This document shows, one piece after another, positions 53,348 through 64,000 of a DNA stretch of 64,000 nt. The DNA is from Hydrogenobacter thermophilus TK-6 (GTDB lineage Bacteria; Aquificota; Aquificia; Aquificales; Aquificaceae), in NCBI RefSeq assembly GCF_000010785.1, contig NC_013799.1:310001-374000 (forward strand). The letters run 5' to 3'. The notes below the pieces were generated by a model that had not been told where the DNA came from, made no database searches, and saw nothing but the letters and a program-made list of their open reading frames with translations. Every line of letters begins with the position of its first letter. Within the stretch, counting starts at the first letter, position 1. Position numbers and translations under genes: made by a program.

Positions 53348-56802
<3,455 letters not shown>

Positions 56803-56815
56803 TTTATTTAATATT

Positions 56816-57367
56816 ATGATAATAGATATGGGGAAGAGTTTGCTTTTTATATTTGTCTTCTTTGCTCTTTCATGTGCGGAGAAAACTGTGGTTGTTAAGG
56901 AAGAACCTAAAAGTAGAGCGCCAGGAATGGCGGTTGCTTCTGGTAAGGCAGTGGAAAATGGCAAAAAGCAGCTTAGCAAGGGACACTGTAAGCAGGCTAT
57001 ACACGAGTTTTACAAAGCTCTTGAGAAAGACCCGCAAAACTTTGAGGCTCTGTATTGGCTTGGTGTAGCGGAAGGTGTTTGTGGATACTATCCCCAAGCT
57101 TACGACAGGTTGACCTTTGTTGTAAGGTATGCACCTGACGATATCTGGAGAGCGAGAGTTTATGCCACCATGGGTATAACTCTGCTCTACATGGGAAAGG
57201 AAGATGATGCAGTAGCTTATTTTGAAAAGGCAAGAGCCATAGATCCGAGGAATGAACTGGTGGTTGCATATTATGAGAATGACCATAAAAAGAACAAAAA
57301 ACACAAGATAAAGAAAAGACCCAAGGATAGAGAAGGTTACGAGATAACTTTCAGGTGGATGTACTGA
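56816..57367 (+). CDS. TPR-repeat lipoprotein
   Basis: A 183-residue frame; a start at the fifth codon ATG (56828) is also possible. The signal peptide ends in lipobox FALSC (Cys ~20). TPR units run from ~50 to ~150 (GHCKQAIHEFYKALEKDPQNFEALYW, cited by position; then ARVYATMGITLLYMGKEDDA). A very basic tail (KKNKKHKIKKRPK) closes it. It may serve as an assembly scaffold in envelope or pilus machinery. The 3' end overlaps convergent pabB by 17 bases. Confidence 0.75.
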   Translation: MIIDMGKSLLFIFVFFALSCAEKTVVVKEEPKSRAPGMAVASGKAVENGKKQLSKGHCKQAIHEFYKALEKDPQNFEALYWLGVAEGVCGYYPQAYDRLTFVVRYAPDDIWRARVYATMGITLLYMGKEDDAVAYFEKARAIDPRNELVVAYYENDHKKNKKHKIKKRPKDREGYEITFRWMY

Positions 57368-58376
57368 AGAAAGCCTTCATTTTTAAGTACACTTCCCTTA
57401 ACTCCTTTTGAGGGTCCGAATCCCAAACTATTCCACACCCTGCATAGTAAGAGAGGGTTTTTCCGTCTCCTAATGCAGTTCTTATAAGCACTGAGAGTGT
57501 AAAGTCTTCCTCGCTCTTTAAAAAGCCAGCGCATCCGCAGTAAAGATCCCTACAGTGAGGTTCCAAGCTATCTATGACCTCAACCGCCTTTCTTTTGGGT
57601 GCACCTGTCACGGAAGCAGGTGGGAAAGTGGCAAAGAGTATAGCTTTCAGAGAAGCAGTGGTTTCACACTCCACAGCAGAATACATATGATACAAGGTTT
57701 TATACTTCCTTATTCCAAAAAGATCCTTAACTTCTACGCACTTACCCACTATGCCAAGGTCGTTCCTGACAACATCGGTGATCATAAGGTTTTCCGCTCT
57801 GTCTTTCTCACTCTTTTTTAGCTCCTCCCTTTTAGAGGCTGTGCCTTTTATAGGCTCGCTTCTTAGCTTTTTACCTTCTCTTCTGAGAAAAAGCTCCATG
57901 GAGCCAGAAATAATGTAAAAGTCATCCAGGTCTAAGAAAAAGGCGTAATCAACAGGCTGTCTTGCGTAAAACTTAAGAAAGAGGTCAAAAGGGTCCCCTT
58001 TCAGGCTAAAAGTAAACCTGTTGGTGAGATTTATCTGATAAACTATGCCTTCTTCTATGAGCTTTTTTACCTCATTAACCTTCTCTTTAAAACCTTCGTC
58101 GGAGATGGAGCTTTCCAAGAGAGTCAAAGAAACCCTTTTTTCCCTTGGGTCTATAGCTTTAAAGCTCTCTATCTCTACAAGCACCACTAAAGGTAGAGAA
58201 GATGTCTTTATAGGCAAACCAAACACCTCAGATGCCAGGTGATAAGACAGCACGAGAAAGCAGGGAAAACTCTCGGGCGAAAGCTCATGAAGGCTTTTTA
58301 AAAAGCTCACCCTCTTTATACGAGCCTGATAAAGACCACCTTTACCTATCCAACCACCAGAAAAAACCAGCCTCAT
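57351..58376 (-). CDS. pabB: Aminodeoxychorismate synthase component I
   Basis: A 341-residue chorismate-binding enzyme, shorter than E. coli PabB (~450) because much of the N-terminal half is missing. Key motifs are VYQINLTNRFTF (~112-123), RSEPIKGTASK (~173-183) with the PabB-type PIKGT lysine, DVVRNDLG (~202) and FPPASVTGAPKRKAVEVI. It makes aminodeoxychorismate for folate. The partner amidotransferase pabA is not in the window. It directly follows pabC. Confidence 0.9.
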   Translation of the reverse strand: MRLVFSGGWIGKGGLYQARIKRVSFLKSLHELSPESFPCFLVLSYHLASEVFGLPIKTSSLPLVVLVEIESFKAIDPREKRVSLTLLESSISDEGFKEKVNEVKKLIEEGIVYQINLTNRFTFSLKGDPFDLFLKFYARQPVDYAFFLDLDDFYIISGSMELFLRREGKKLRSEPIKGTASKREELKKSEKDRAENLMITDVVRNDLGIVGKCVEVKDLFGIRKYKTLYHMYSAVECETTASLKAILFATFPPASVTGAPKRKAVEVIDSLEPHCRDLYCGCAGFLKSEEDFTLSVLIRTALGDGKTLSYYAGCGIVWDSDPQKELREVYLKMKAFFSTST

Positions 58377-59113
58377 TATCTGTTTTCTTCTTCAACTATG
58401 CTTTTTAAGTATTGAGTTAAGCTTTCATCTACAGAAAATATCTTATCTTCCAATCTCATTACTGGCAAAACACCTATCAGACTGTTGACAAGAAAGAGAT
58501 GATCTGCGCCAAAAACATCCTCTGGTTTTACTTCCTTCTCTTTTATCTCCACCTTTTCCATAATGCTCTTAAGGGTGGTTCCCAAAAGAAGGCCCGATGC
58601 TATGTGGGGTGTGTATATGCTGTCCTTTCTAACTAAGAGGAGGTTGGCGGAGGAGGATTCTGTTATATGACCCTTTTCGTTGAGCATAAGGCCGTCGTAA
58701 AAGCCCCTTTGGATAGCTTCCCTCTTTACCAAAACATTGGTAAGATAGTTCAGAGTTTTGTGCTTTATAAGAGGGTCAGAGGAGTGTCTTTTTATGGATG
58801 ATATGCACACACTTACAGGGTTTTGCAGGGGTGTGTATTTGTATACAAAAACTTTTAGCTCACTCCTGTATGGCATCTGGTAATACTTGGGTTTTCCGTA
58901 AGATACCAGGCACACCTTTACATAAATGTCTTTTTTCCCTTTTACCTTTTTTTCTATTCTGTCGCAAAAGGTTTCCAAGTCTGGATAAGGTATACCGAAG
59001 TATTCAGCGCTTTTTGAGAGTCTCTCGTAATGGCGCAGCAGCTTTTTTGTCCTTCCTCTGTACAGTATAGTTTCAAAAAGACCTTCACCGTAAAAAAAAC
59101 TCCTGTTGGCCAT
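58376..59113 (-). CDS. pabC: Aminodeoxychorismate lyase (fold-type IV PLP enzyme)
   Basis: The ATG at 59113 gives 245 residues; a longer frame to 59161 would overlap the divergent rnr start. FFYGEGLFETIL opens the protein. The PLP lysine is in KHKTLNYLTNV (~128-138). The signature NEKGHITESSSANLLLV (~160-176) follows. Next to pabB this favours aminodeoxychorismate lyase over branched-chain aminotransferase. It shares its end base with pabB. Confidence 0.85.
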   Translation of the reverse strand: MANRSFFYGEGLFETILYRGRTKKLLRHYERLSKSAEYFGIPYPDLETFCDRIEKKVKGKKDIYVKVCLVSYGKPKYYQMPYRSELKVFVYKYTPLQNPVSVCISSIKRHSSDPLIKHKTLNYLTNVLVKREAIQRGFYDGLMLNEKGHITESSSANLLLVRKDSIYTPHIASGLLLGTTLKSIMEKVEIKEKEVKPEDVFGADHLFLVNSLIGVLPVMRLEDKIFSVDESLTQYLKSIVEEENR

Positions 59114-59129
59114 GTAAGGCTTTATTGTA

Positions 59130-59135
59130 TATAAT
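59130..59135 (+). promoter_or_regulatory. TATAAT box of rnr
   Basis: TATAAT ends 11 bases before the rnr ATG. A TTGGCC at 59106 stands 18 bases upstream as a possible -35 box. No ribosome-binding site lies between, so the leader would be only a few bases. Confidence 0.5.
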
Positions 59136-59146
59136 TCTTTTCCGAA

Positions 59147-61246
59147 ATGGCGCAAGAGCATATAACAGAGGAGGATGTTCTTGAGCTACTAAAAAAATCC
59201 AAAAAACCGCTACATTTTGAGCAGATAGTTAAGGAGCTTGAACTTGACAAAGAGGGAAAGAAAAAACTTAAAAAGGTCTTAAAGACTCTAAAGAGGTCCA
59301 ACAAGCTTACGGTAGAAAGGGGCAGGTACAAGCTTGCGGAGGAGGAGATAGTCGTTGGGACGGTGATCCCATACCCTGCTGGCTTTGGATTTCTCCAAAT
59401 AGGTGAGGGCAAAAAAGACATATACATTCCACCCTTTGAGATGGTAAAGGTTTTTGGTGGGGATGTGGTAAAAGCAAGGGTGGTGGAGTTTAAGGGAAAG
59501 AAGGAGGTCCGAATACTTCAAGTTATCAAGAGAGGCAAAAGAGAGATAATATGTAAGATAGTAAAAGGTAAGACTTGCTACGCTATACCTCTTTACGATA
59601 ACCCACACCAGAAGATACAGCTCAGCCAAGAGAGTTGCAAAGATCTCAAAAAAGACACTGTTGTAGTGGTGGGTATAAAGGAGTATCCAAGGGCAAAAGC
59701 TCCAGCCAGAGGATACATAAAAGAAGTTATAGGGCATCCCAAGGAGAGGGTTTTAACGATAGAGCTGCTCATAAGAAAGTACGACCTTCCGCTATCGTAT
59801 CCTGAAGAGGTGATAAAAGAGGCTCAGAAATTCAGGCTCCATATAAAGAAAGAGCTTAAAAATAGGAAGGACCTGAGGGACCAAATATGCTTTACCATAG
59901 ACCCCGAGAGAGCAAGGGACTTTGACGATGCTGTAGCTATACAGATGACGCCAGAAGGGCATTACAGACTTTGGGTTCACATAGCGGATGTATCTTACTT
60001 TGTAAAGGAAGGCTCACACATAGATGAGGAAGCCTTTAAGAGAGGTTTTACCTTTTACCTTCCTGACAGAGCTTTGCACATGCTTCCCGAAAAGCTCTCT
60101 TCGGACCTTTGCAGTTTAAAACCCAACGAGGATAGGCTCACCTTTACATGTGAGATGGTCTTTGACCAAAAGGGAAACCTTTTAAACTACGACATTTACG
60201 AAAGCGTAATAAGGAGTAAGGCAAGGCTTACCTATGACGAGGCTCTAAGGCTCATAGTGGGCGATCCGGCGCTGGAGGAAAAGTATCCGCACCTGGTGGA
60301 GCCTCTCAGACTCATGGAAAACCTTTACCGTATACTCTCCAAAAAACGTTGGGAGAAGGGGAGCATAGACTTTGACCTTCCAGAATCAGAGGTCATAGTG
60401 GACGAGTTTGGACAGCCTGTGGCTGTGGTTCCCTACGAGAGGCACATAGCTCACAGGATAATAGAGCATTTTATGATATCCGCCAATGAGACAGTAGCCA
60501 TGCATTTGGAGCATCTTGGCTACCCATGTCTTTACAGGGTGCACGAAAAACCCGACCCAGAAAAGGTAGAAAACCTTATAGAAATCCTTGCCGGTCTTGG
60601 ATACAAAGTAAAAAGAGTCTCTCTTGAGCCTAAGTTTTTTCAAAAGATCATAGAAGATTTTGAAGGAAGACCCGAGGAGAACTTGGTGAGGTTTCTTACA
60701 CTAAGAAGTATGAAAAGAGCCTACTACTCGCCTCACAATGTGGGGCATTTTGGCTTGGCATCTGAGCATTACGCTCACTTTACATCACCCATAAGGCGAT
60801 ACACAGACATCATAGTCCACAGAATTCTCAAGAAGGCTATAAAGGGAGAAGATGTGCCTTATGAACAGATGGTATCTTACCTTGAGATGGCGGGACAGTA
60901 CCTCTCTGAGCGGGAGAGATTGGCAGATAATGTGGAGAGAGAAGCTATAGAACTTCTCAAGGCAAGACTTATGAAGGGGCACATAGGCGAGGCTTTTGCG
61001 GGTATAATAACAGGAGTGGTTCCCTTTGGGTTTTTTGTGGAAATTCAGGACTACTTAGTGGAGGGGCTTGTGAGTATAAACACGCTTGTTGATGACCAGT
61101 ACATATACGATGAACCAGCTCACAGACTTGTAGGCGTAAGAACCGGGAAAGTTTTCAGATTGGGTGATGTGGTGAAGGTGAAGGTGGTAGGCGTTGATGA
61201 GGAGAGGGGCAGGATAGAGCTGGAGCTTGTAAAGGAGGAAGGATGA
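59147..61246 (+). CDS. rnr: Ribonuclease R
   Basis: A 699-residue RNase II-family 3'-5' exoribonuclease. A winged-helix-like N terminus is followed by two cold-shock domains (~65-215). The RNB catalytic domain carries the Asp cluster CFTIDPERARDFDDAVAI (~248-265), and a C-terminal S1 domain (~610-695) closes it. It degrades structured RNA and takes part in rRNA and tmRNA-linked quality control. Its stop overlaps ugd by 4 bases. Confidence 0.97.
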   Translation: MAQEHITEEDVLELLKKSKKPLHFEQIVKELELDKEGKKKLKKVLKTLKRSNKLTVERGRYKLAEEEIVVGTVIPYPAGFGFLQIGEGKKDIYIPPFEMVKVFGGDVVKARVVEFKGKKEVRILQVIKRGKREIICKIVKGKTCYAIPLYDNPHQKIQLSQESCKDLKKDTVVVVGIKEYPRAKAPARGYIKEVIGHPKERVLTIELLIRKYDLPLSYPEEVIKEAQKFRLHIKKELKNRKDLRDQICFTIDPERARDFDDAVAIQMTPEGHYRLWVHIADVSYFVKEGSHIDEEAFKRGFTFYLPDRALHMLPEKLSSDLCSLKPNEDRLTFTCEMVFDQKGNLLNYDIYESVIRSKARLTYDEALRLIVGDPALEEKYPHLVEPLRLMENLYRILSKKRWEKGSIDFDLPESEVIVDEFGQPVAVVPYERHIAHRIIEHFMISANETVAMHLEHLGYPCLYRVHEKPDPEKVENLIEILAGLGYKVKRVSLEPKFFQKIIEDFEGRPEENLVRFLTLRSMKRAYYSPHNVGHFGLASEHYAHFTSPIRRYTDIIVHRILKKAIKGEDVPYEQMVSYLEMAGQYLSERERLADNVEREAIELLKARLMKGHIGEAFAGIITGVVPFGFFVEIQDYLVEGLVSINTLVDDQYIYDEPAHRLVGVRTGKVFRLGDVVKVKVVGVDEERGRIELELVKEEG

Positions 61247-62544
61247 GGATAACGGTGGTAGGTGGCGGATATGTAGGATTAACAACGGGTATTTGCTTCT
61301 CACATCTGGGATACGAGGTAAAGGTGGTAGAGAAAGTTCCACAGAAGGTGAGCATGCTAAACGAGGGTGTTGTTCCCATATACGAGCCTGGACTTGAGGA
61401 TATGCTAAAAGATAGCCTAAGGCTAAAAAGGATAAGCTTTACCACTGACTTGGTTGAAGGACTTGAGTTTTCTGAGGTAATATTCATATGCGTAGGCACA
61501 CCCCAGCAGGAAGATGGTTCTGCCGACCTTTCGCAGGTGGAAGAGGTGGCAAGACTTACCGCAGAGCATATGGAATCTTATAAACTCCTTGTAGAAAAGT
61601 CCACAGTGCCTGTAAACACCCACAAGCTTATAAAGAAGACACTGCAAAGATACATGAAAAGACATGTAGAATTTGATGTAGCCTCTAACCCTGAATTTTT
61701 GAGGGAAGGGAGTGCAGTAAAGGACTTTTTAGAGCCAGACAGAATAGTTGTAGGAATTGAGAGTGAGAGGGCAAAAAACCTTCTGCAAAAGCTTTATGAA
61801 CCTATAAAGGCACCCATACTTTTCACGGATCCCGCCACTGCGGAGCTTATAAAGCACGCTTCCAACTCCTTCTTAGCTATGAAGATCTCCTTTATAAACA
61901 TGATCTCAGACCTTTGTGAAAAGACTGGAGCTGATGTAAAGCTGGTGGCGGATGGTATGGGTTATGACAAGAGGATAGGGAGAGCTTTTTTGGATGCGGG
62001 TATAGGATGGGGAGGGAGCTGTTTTCCGAAGGATGTAAGGGCTTTTATAAAGATGGCCGAGGATTACGGAGTTGACTTTTCACTTCTTAGAGAGGTGGAT
62101 AAAATAAATGCCAGAAGGATAGAAAACTTTCTTGAGAAGGTAAAAAACGCACTCTGGAGCCTAAAAAATAAAAAGCTTGCTGTGTGGGGACTTTCCTTTA
62201 AACCCAACACGGATGACATAAGAGAGGCGCCATCTATAAAGATAGTGTCTGCACTGCTCAGAGAAGGAGCCAAGCTGCAGCTTTACGACCCTAAAGCTAT
62301 GGGCAACTTCAGAAGGATATTTCCAGAGGGGGAGGACCTTATTTACGCTCAGGGCATGTACGAAGCCATAAAAGGATGTGATGCTCTTCTTATTCTTACC
62401 GAGTGGGAAGAGTTTAAAAAGGCAGACCTTGAAAGGGTAAAGCATCTTTTAAAACTCCCCGTAGTTATAGACGGTAGGAATATTTATGAGCCTGCTCATA
62501 TGAGAGAGCTGGGTTTTGAGTATTACTGTATGGGAAGGCGATGA
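61243..62544 (+). CDS. ugd: UDP-glucose 6-dehydrogenase family
   Basis: A 433-residue protein. The NAD motif is VVGGGYVGLTTGICFSHLGY (~4-23), and FICVGTPQQEDG (~85-96) follows. The catalytic Cys is in GWGGSCFPKDVRAF (~250-263). The substrate-binding FKPNTDDIREAPS also fits. It oxidises UDP-glucose to UDP-glucuronate for surface polysaccharide. A UDP-N-acetylsugar as substrate cannot be excluded. It sits between rnr and an ABC permease with 4-base overlaps on both sides. Confidence 0.93.
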   Translation: MRITVVGGGYVGLTTGICFSHLGYEVKVVEKVPQKVSMLNEGVVPIYEPGLEDMLKDSLRLKRISFTTDLVEGLEFSEVIFICVGTPQQEDGSADLSQVEEVARLTAEHMESYKLLVEKSTVPVNTHKLIKKTLQRYMKRHVEFDVASNPEFLREGSAVKDFLEPDRIVVGIESERAKNLLQKLYEPIKAPILFTDPATAELIKHASNSFLAMKISFINMISDLCEKTGADVKLVADGMGYDKRIGRAFLDAGIGWGGSCFPKDVRAFIKMAEDYGVDFSLLREVDKINARRIENFLEKVKNALWSLKNKKLAVWGLSFKPNTDDIREAPSIKIVSALLREGAKLQLYDPKAMGNFRRIFPEGEDLIYAQGMYEAIKGCDALLILTEWEEFKKADLERVKHLLKLPVVIDGRNIYEPAHMRELGFEYYCMGRR

Positions 62545-63521
62545 GGAATCTCCCCACCTTTCCTATAGCTATAATAATGCTTTTTGTCATCTTTGCCCTC
62601 TTTGCAGATTTTATAGCACCCTATCCTTATGACCTTCAGAGTAGAAAGACACCCTACCACCCTCCTACGAGGATACACATAGTAAAAGACGGTAGGATAA
62701 CCTTTCCTTATGTGAATCCTTATGTGATGGAAGACCCCATCTTTAAGTCATACAGAGAAAATAAGAAGGTTTCCTGCAAAATAGAGTTTTTCACGAAAAC
62801 TCCCTATGGGTTTAAACTCTTTGGGGTAAAAGCACCTTGCAAGATACATCTTTTGGGTGCGGACAAGCTGGGGAGGGATGTGTTTTCAAGACTTGTCTAT
62901 GGGGCAAGGGTGTCTATGTTTATAGGTCTTGTTGGTATAACGGTTACTTTTCTGGTAGGCTCCTTGGTGGGCGGCTTTTCCGGATACATGGGTGGTAAGG
63001 TAGATAGCTTCATCATGCGTATAGTAGAGGTCCTTTTGGCTATACCTACCTTTTACCTTATGCTATCTCTCAGAAGTGTATTTCCCTTAACTATGGGAAG
63101 CTTTGAGGTGTTTCTTATGGTGGTCTTCATAATATCTTTTATTGGATGGGCAGGTCTTGCGAGGGTGATAAGGGGTATGGTCCTTTCCATCAGGGAAAAG
63201 GAATTTGTGCAAAGCGCAAAAACTTACGGCGCAGGAACTTTTAGAATACTCACCAAGCACATACTACCCAACACCTACTACTACCTTATAGTCTCTGCCA
63301 CTCTGTCCTTCCCTGGCTACATACTGGGCGAATCGGCTTTGAGCTTTCTGGGGCTTGGGGTGCAAGAGCCACAACCCAGCTGGGGAAACATGCTCTCCGA
63401 TGCAAGAAATGTAAACCTCATATCCTCCTATCCTTGGATACTCTCTCCCGGCGTTGCCATATTTCTTTTAGTCATGGCTTTTAACCTGCTGGGTGATGAA
63501 CTCCTAAGGAGACAAAAATGA
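62541..63521 (+). CDS. DppC/OppC-type ABC transporter permease
   Basis: A 326-residue protein with about six helices. The N-terminal OppC segment (IIMLFVIFALFADFIAPYPYD) is followed by a ~75-residue soluble loop, then GADKLGRDVFSRLVYGARVS (~111-130). The EAA loop is SAKTYGAGTFRILTKHILPN (~230-249). It would import peptides, nickel or other small solutes. The other subunits are not next to it. It overlaps ugd and pyrK. Confidence 0.9.
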   Translation: MRNLPTFPIAIIMLFVIFALFADFIAPYPYDLQSRKTPYHPPTRIHIVKDGRITFPYVNPYVMEDPIFKSYRENKKVSCKIEFFTKTPYGFKLFGVKAPCKIHLLGADKLGRDVFSRLVYGARVSMFIGLVGITVTFLVGSLVGGFSGYMGGKVDSFIMRIVEVLLAIPTFYLMLSLRSVFPLTMGSFEVFLMVVFIISFIGWAGLARVIRGMVLSIREKEFVQSAKTYGAGTFRILTKHILPNTYYYLIVSATLSFPGYILGESALSFLGLGVQEPQPSWGNMLSDARNVNLISSYPWILSPGVAIFLLVMAFNLLGDELLRRQK

Positions 63522-64000
63522 AAGCCCTGAAAGTTAAAGTGCTTAAAAACGCACCACTCTCTTTAAGAACCTATGTGATGGAGCTTTCCGCTCCGGATAT
63601 AGCGCACTCTGTAAAACCAGGACAGTTTGTCATGTTAAAGGTTTCGCACACAAATGACCCTATTGGAAGAAGAGCTTTTGCGGTAGGTGATGTAAGAGGT
63701 GATAACCTTTACATATTCTACGATGTGGTGGGAAGAGGTACATATCTTTTGAGCAGTCTGCCAGAAGGTAGTCACATAGAGCTTTTTGGACCACTCGGCA
63801 AAAGGACGTTTGAGCTATCAGGAGACAAGCATCTGCTCATAGGGGGTGGTATAGGTATAGCCGGTCTTACTCTTCTGGGGAAGGAGCTAAGAAAGGAAGG
63901 TAAAAAGGTGTTTTTCGTTTATGGTGCAAAAGGAAAAGAGCATTTAGGTTTAAAAAGCTGGTTAGAGGAGGAAAATTTTGAACATCTTATTTTTACTGAA
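63518..64000 (+). CDS. pyrK: Dihydroorotate dehydrogenase electron-transfer subunit PyrK, 3' end outside window
   Basis: 161 codons are visible with no stop. The start ATG overlaps the permease stop (ATGA). The FAD-binding barrel has PGQFVMLKVS and DPIGRRAFAVGDV (~46-58, RxxS/A type). GGGIGIAGLTLLGKEL (~113-128) begins the NAD-binding half. The C-terminal 2Fe-2S cysteines lie beyond the end. PyrK passes electrons from dihydroorotate dehydrogenase to NAD. Related reductases (for example sulfhydrogenase gamma subunits) are possible. Confidence 0.82.
   Translation, partial: MKALKVKVLKNAPLSLRTYVMELSAPDIAHSVKPGQFVMLKVSHTNDPIGRRAFAVGDVRGDNLYIFYDVVGRGTYLLSSLPEGSHIELFGPLGKRTFELSGDKHLLIGGGIGIAGLTLLGKELRKEGKKVFFVYGAKGKEHLGLKSWLEEENFEHLIFTE

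Noticed and set aside
56803-56979. N-terminal extension of the AI-2E-family frame
   Set aside because: It is antisense to the TPR lipoprotein gene and resembles no family sequence.

Overview
The window is a dense, almost fully coding stretch of a bacterial chromosome. Genes often overlap by 1-4 bases and intergenic gaps are short. Gene content points to a thermophilic, chemolithoautotrophic member of the Aquificaceae (Hydrogenobacter/Thermocrinis/Aquifex-like). The evidence is a short citrate-synthase homologue of the citryl-CoA lyase type (reductive TCA cycle), an archaeal-type fructose-1,6-bisphosphate aldolase/phosphatase, DUF2173 proteins, and FeoAB and haem genes. The genus is inferred from gene content only.

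Layout. 1-864: end of ychF. 854-4991 (minus): five overlapping genes, DksA-like zinc-finger protein, iron-type alcohol dehydrogenase, Ser/Thr kinase, polysaccharide deacetylase, glycosyltransferase. 5049-7575 (plus): PpiD/SurA-like chaperone, citryl-CoA lyase, PsiE-like protein. 7572-9755 (minus): homoserine dehydrogenase and a membrane Clp-fold serine protease. radA follows. 11121-12733: a TnpB-type insertion element whose tnpB is broken by one amber codon. 12742-15160: promoter-feoA-feoB and a 31-codon Cys-containing membrane peptide. 15162-18320 (minus): DUF177 protein, guaB, pilC/gspF-like gene. 18367-26380: yvcK, nadB, small lipoprotein, pgpA, BrkB-type membrane protein, lysine 2,3-aminomutase-like protein, hemA, a lone Lrp-type RAM domain, a 57-residue protein, murA. 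26373-28172 (minus): hsp20, nicotinamidase, sfsA, with unusual structured leaders. 28288-30188 (plus): MglA-like GTPase that lost its P-loop, an unknown protein and a HEAT/zinc-ribbon protein. 30157-35701 (minus): hemH, smc, FBP aldolase/phosphatase. 35743-39727 (plus): membrane coiled-coil protein, bacterial eRF1-like protein, NYN nuclease, ribF. 39701-42704 (minus): a sigma-54-type operon of two DUF2173 paralogues and an SCP2 protein, followed by an enhancer-binding protein and a small unknown gene. 42705-43297: 593 bases without an intact gene, holding the operon's sigma-54 promoter, a candidate enhancer, mobile-element remnants and a sigma-70 promoter. 43298-44898: hemerythrin and a 12-helix membrane protein. 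44882-48488 (minus): kup, aspS. 48513-55745 (plus): hpt, hisD, lipoprotein, dapL-like aminotransferase, CBS-PDC protein, histone-deacetylase-fold protein, purD. 55732-64000: AI-2E-family protein, TPR lipoprotein, pabB, pabC, rnr, ugd, a lone ABC permease, and pyrK running off the end.

Points of most interest. (1) Three mobile-element ends, at 12733, 28303 and 43232, sit exactly 8 bases upstream of a perfect TTGACA box that has a TATA-type box 17 bases further on. (2) The DUF2173-DUF2173-SCP2 operon has a near-consensus sigma-54 promoter and a candidate upstream palindrome, with its probable activator encoded next door. (3) A coiled-coil protein, an eRF1-like protein and a NYN nuclease are closely linked. 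(4) The hsp20 leader holds three interleaved inverted words plus a palindrome. (5) About nine genes have TATAAT only 4-9 bases before the start codon and no clear ribosome-binding site, suggesting leaderless messages.

No tRNA, rRNA or CRISPR array was recognised. All family assignments come from reading motifs by eye; no database search was run.
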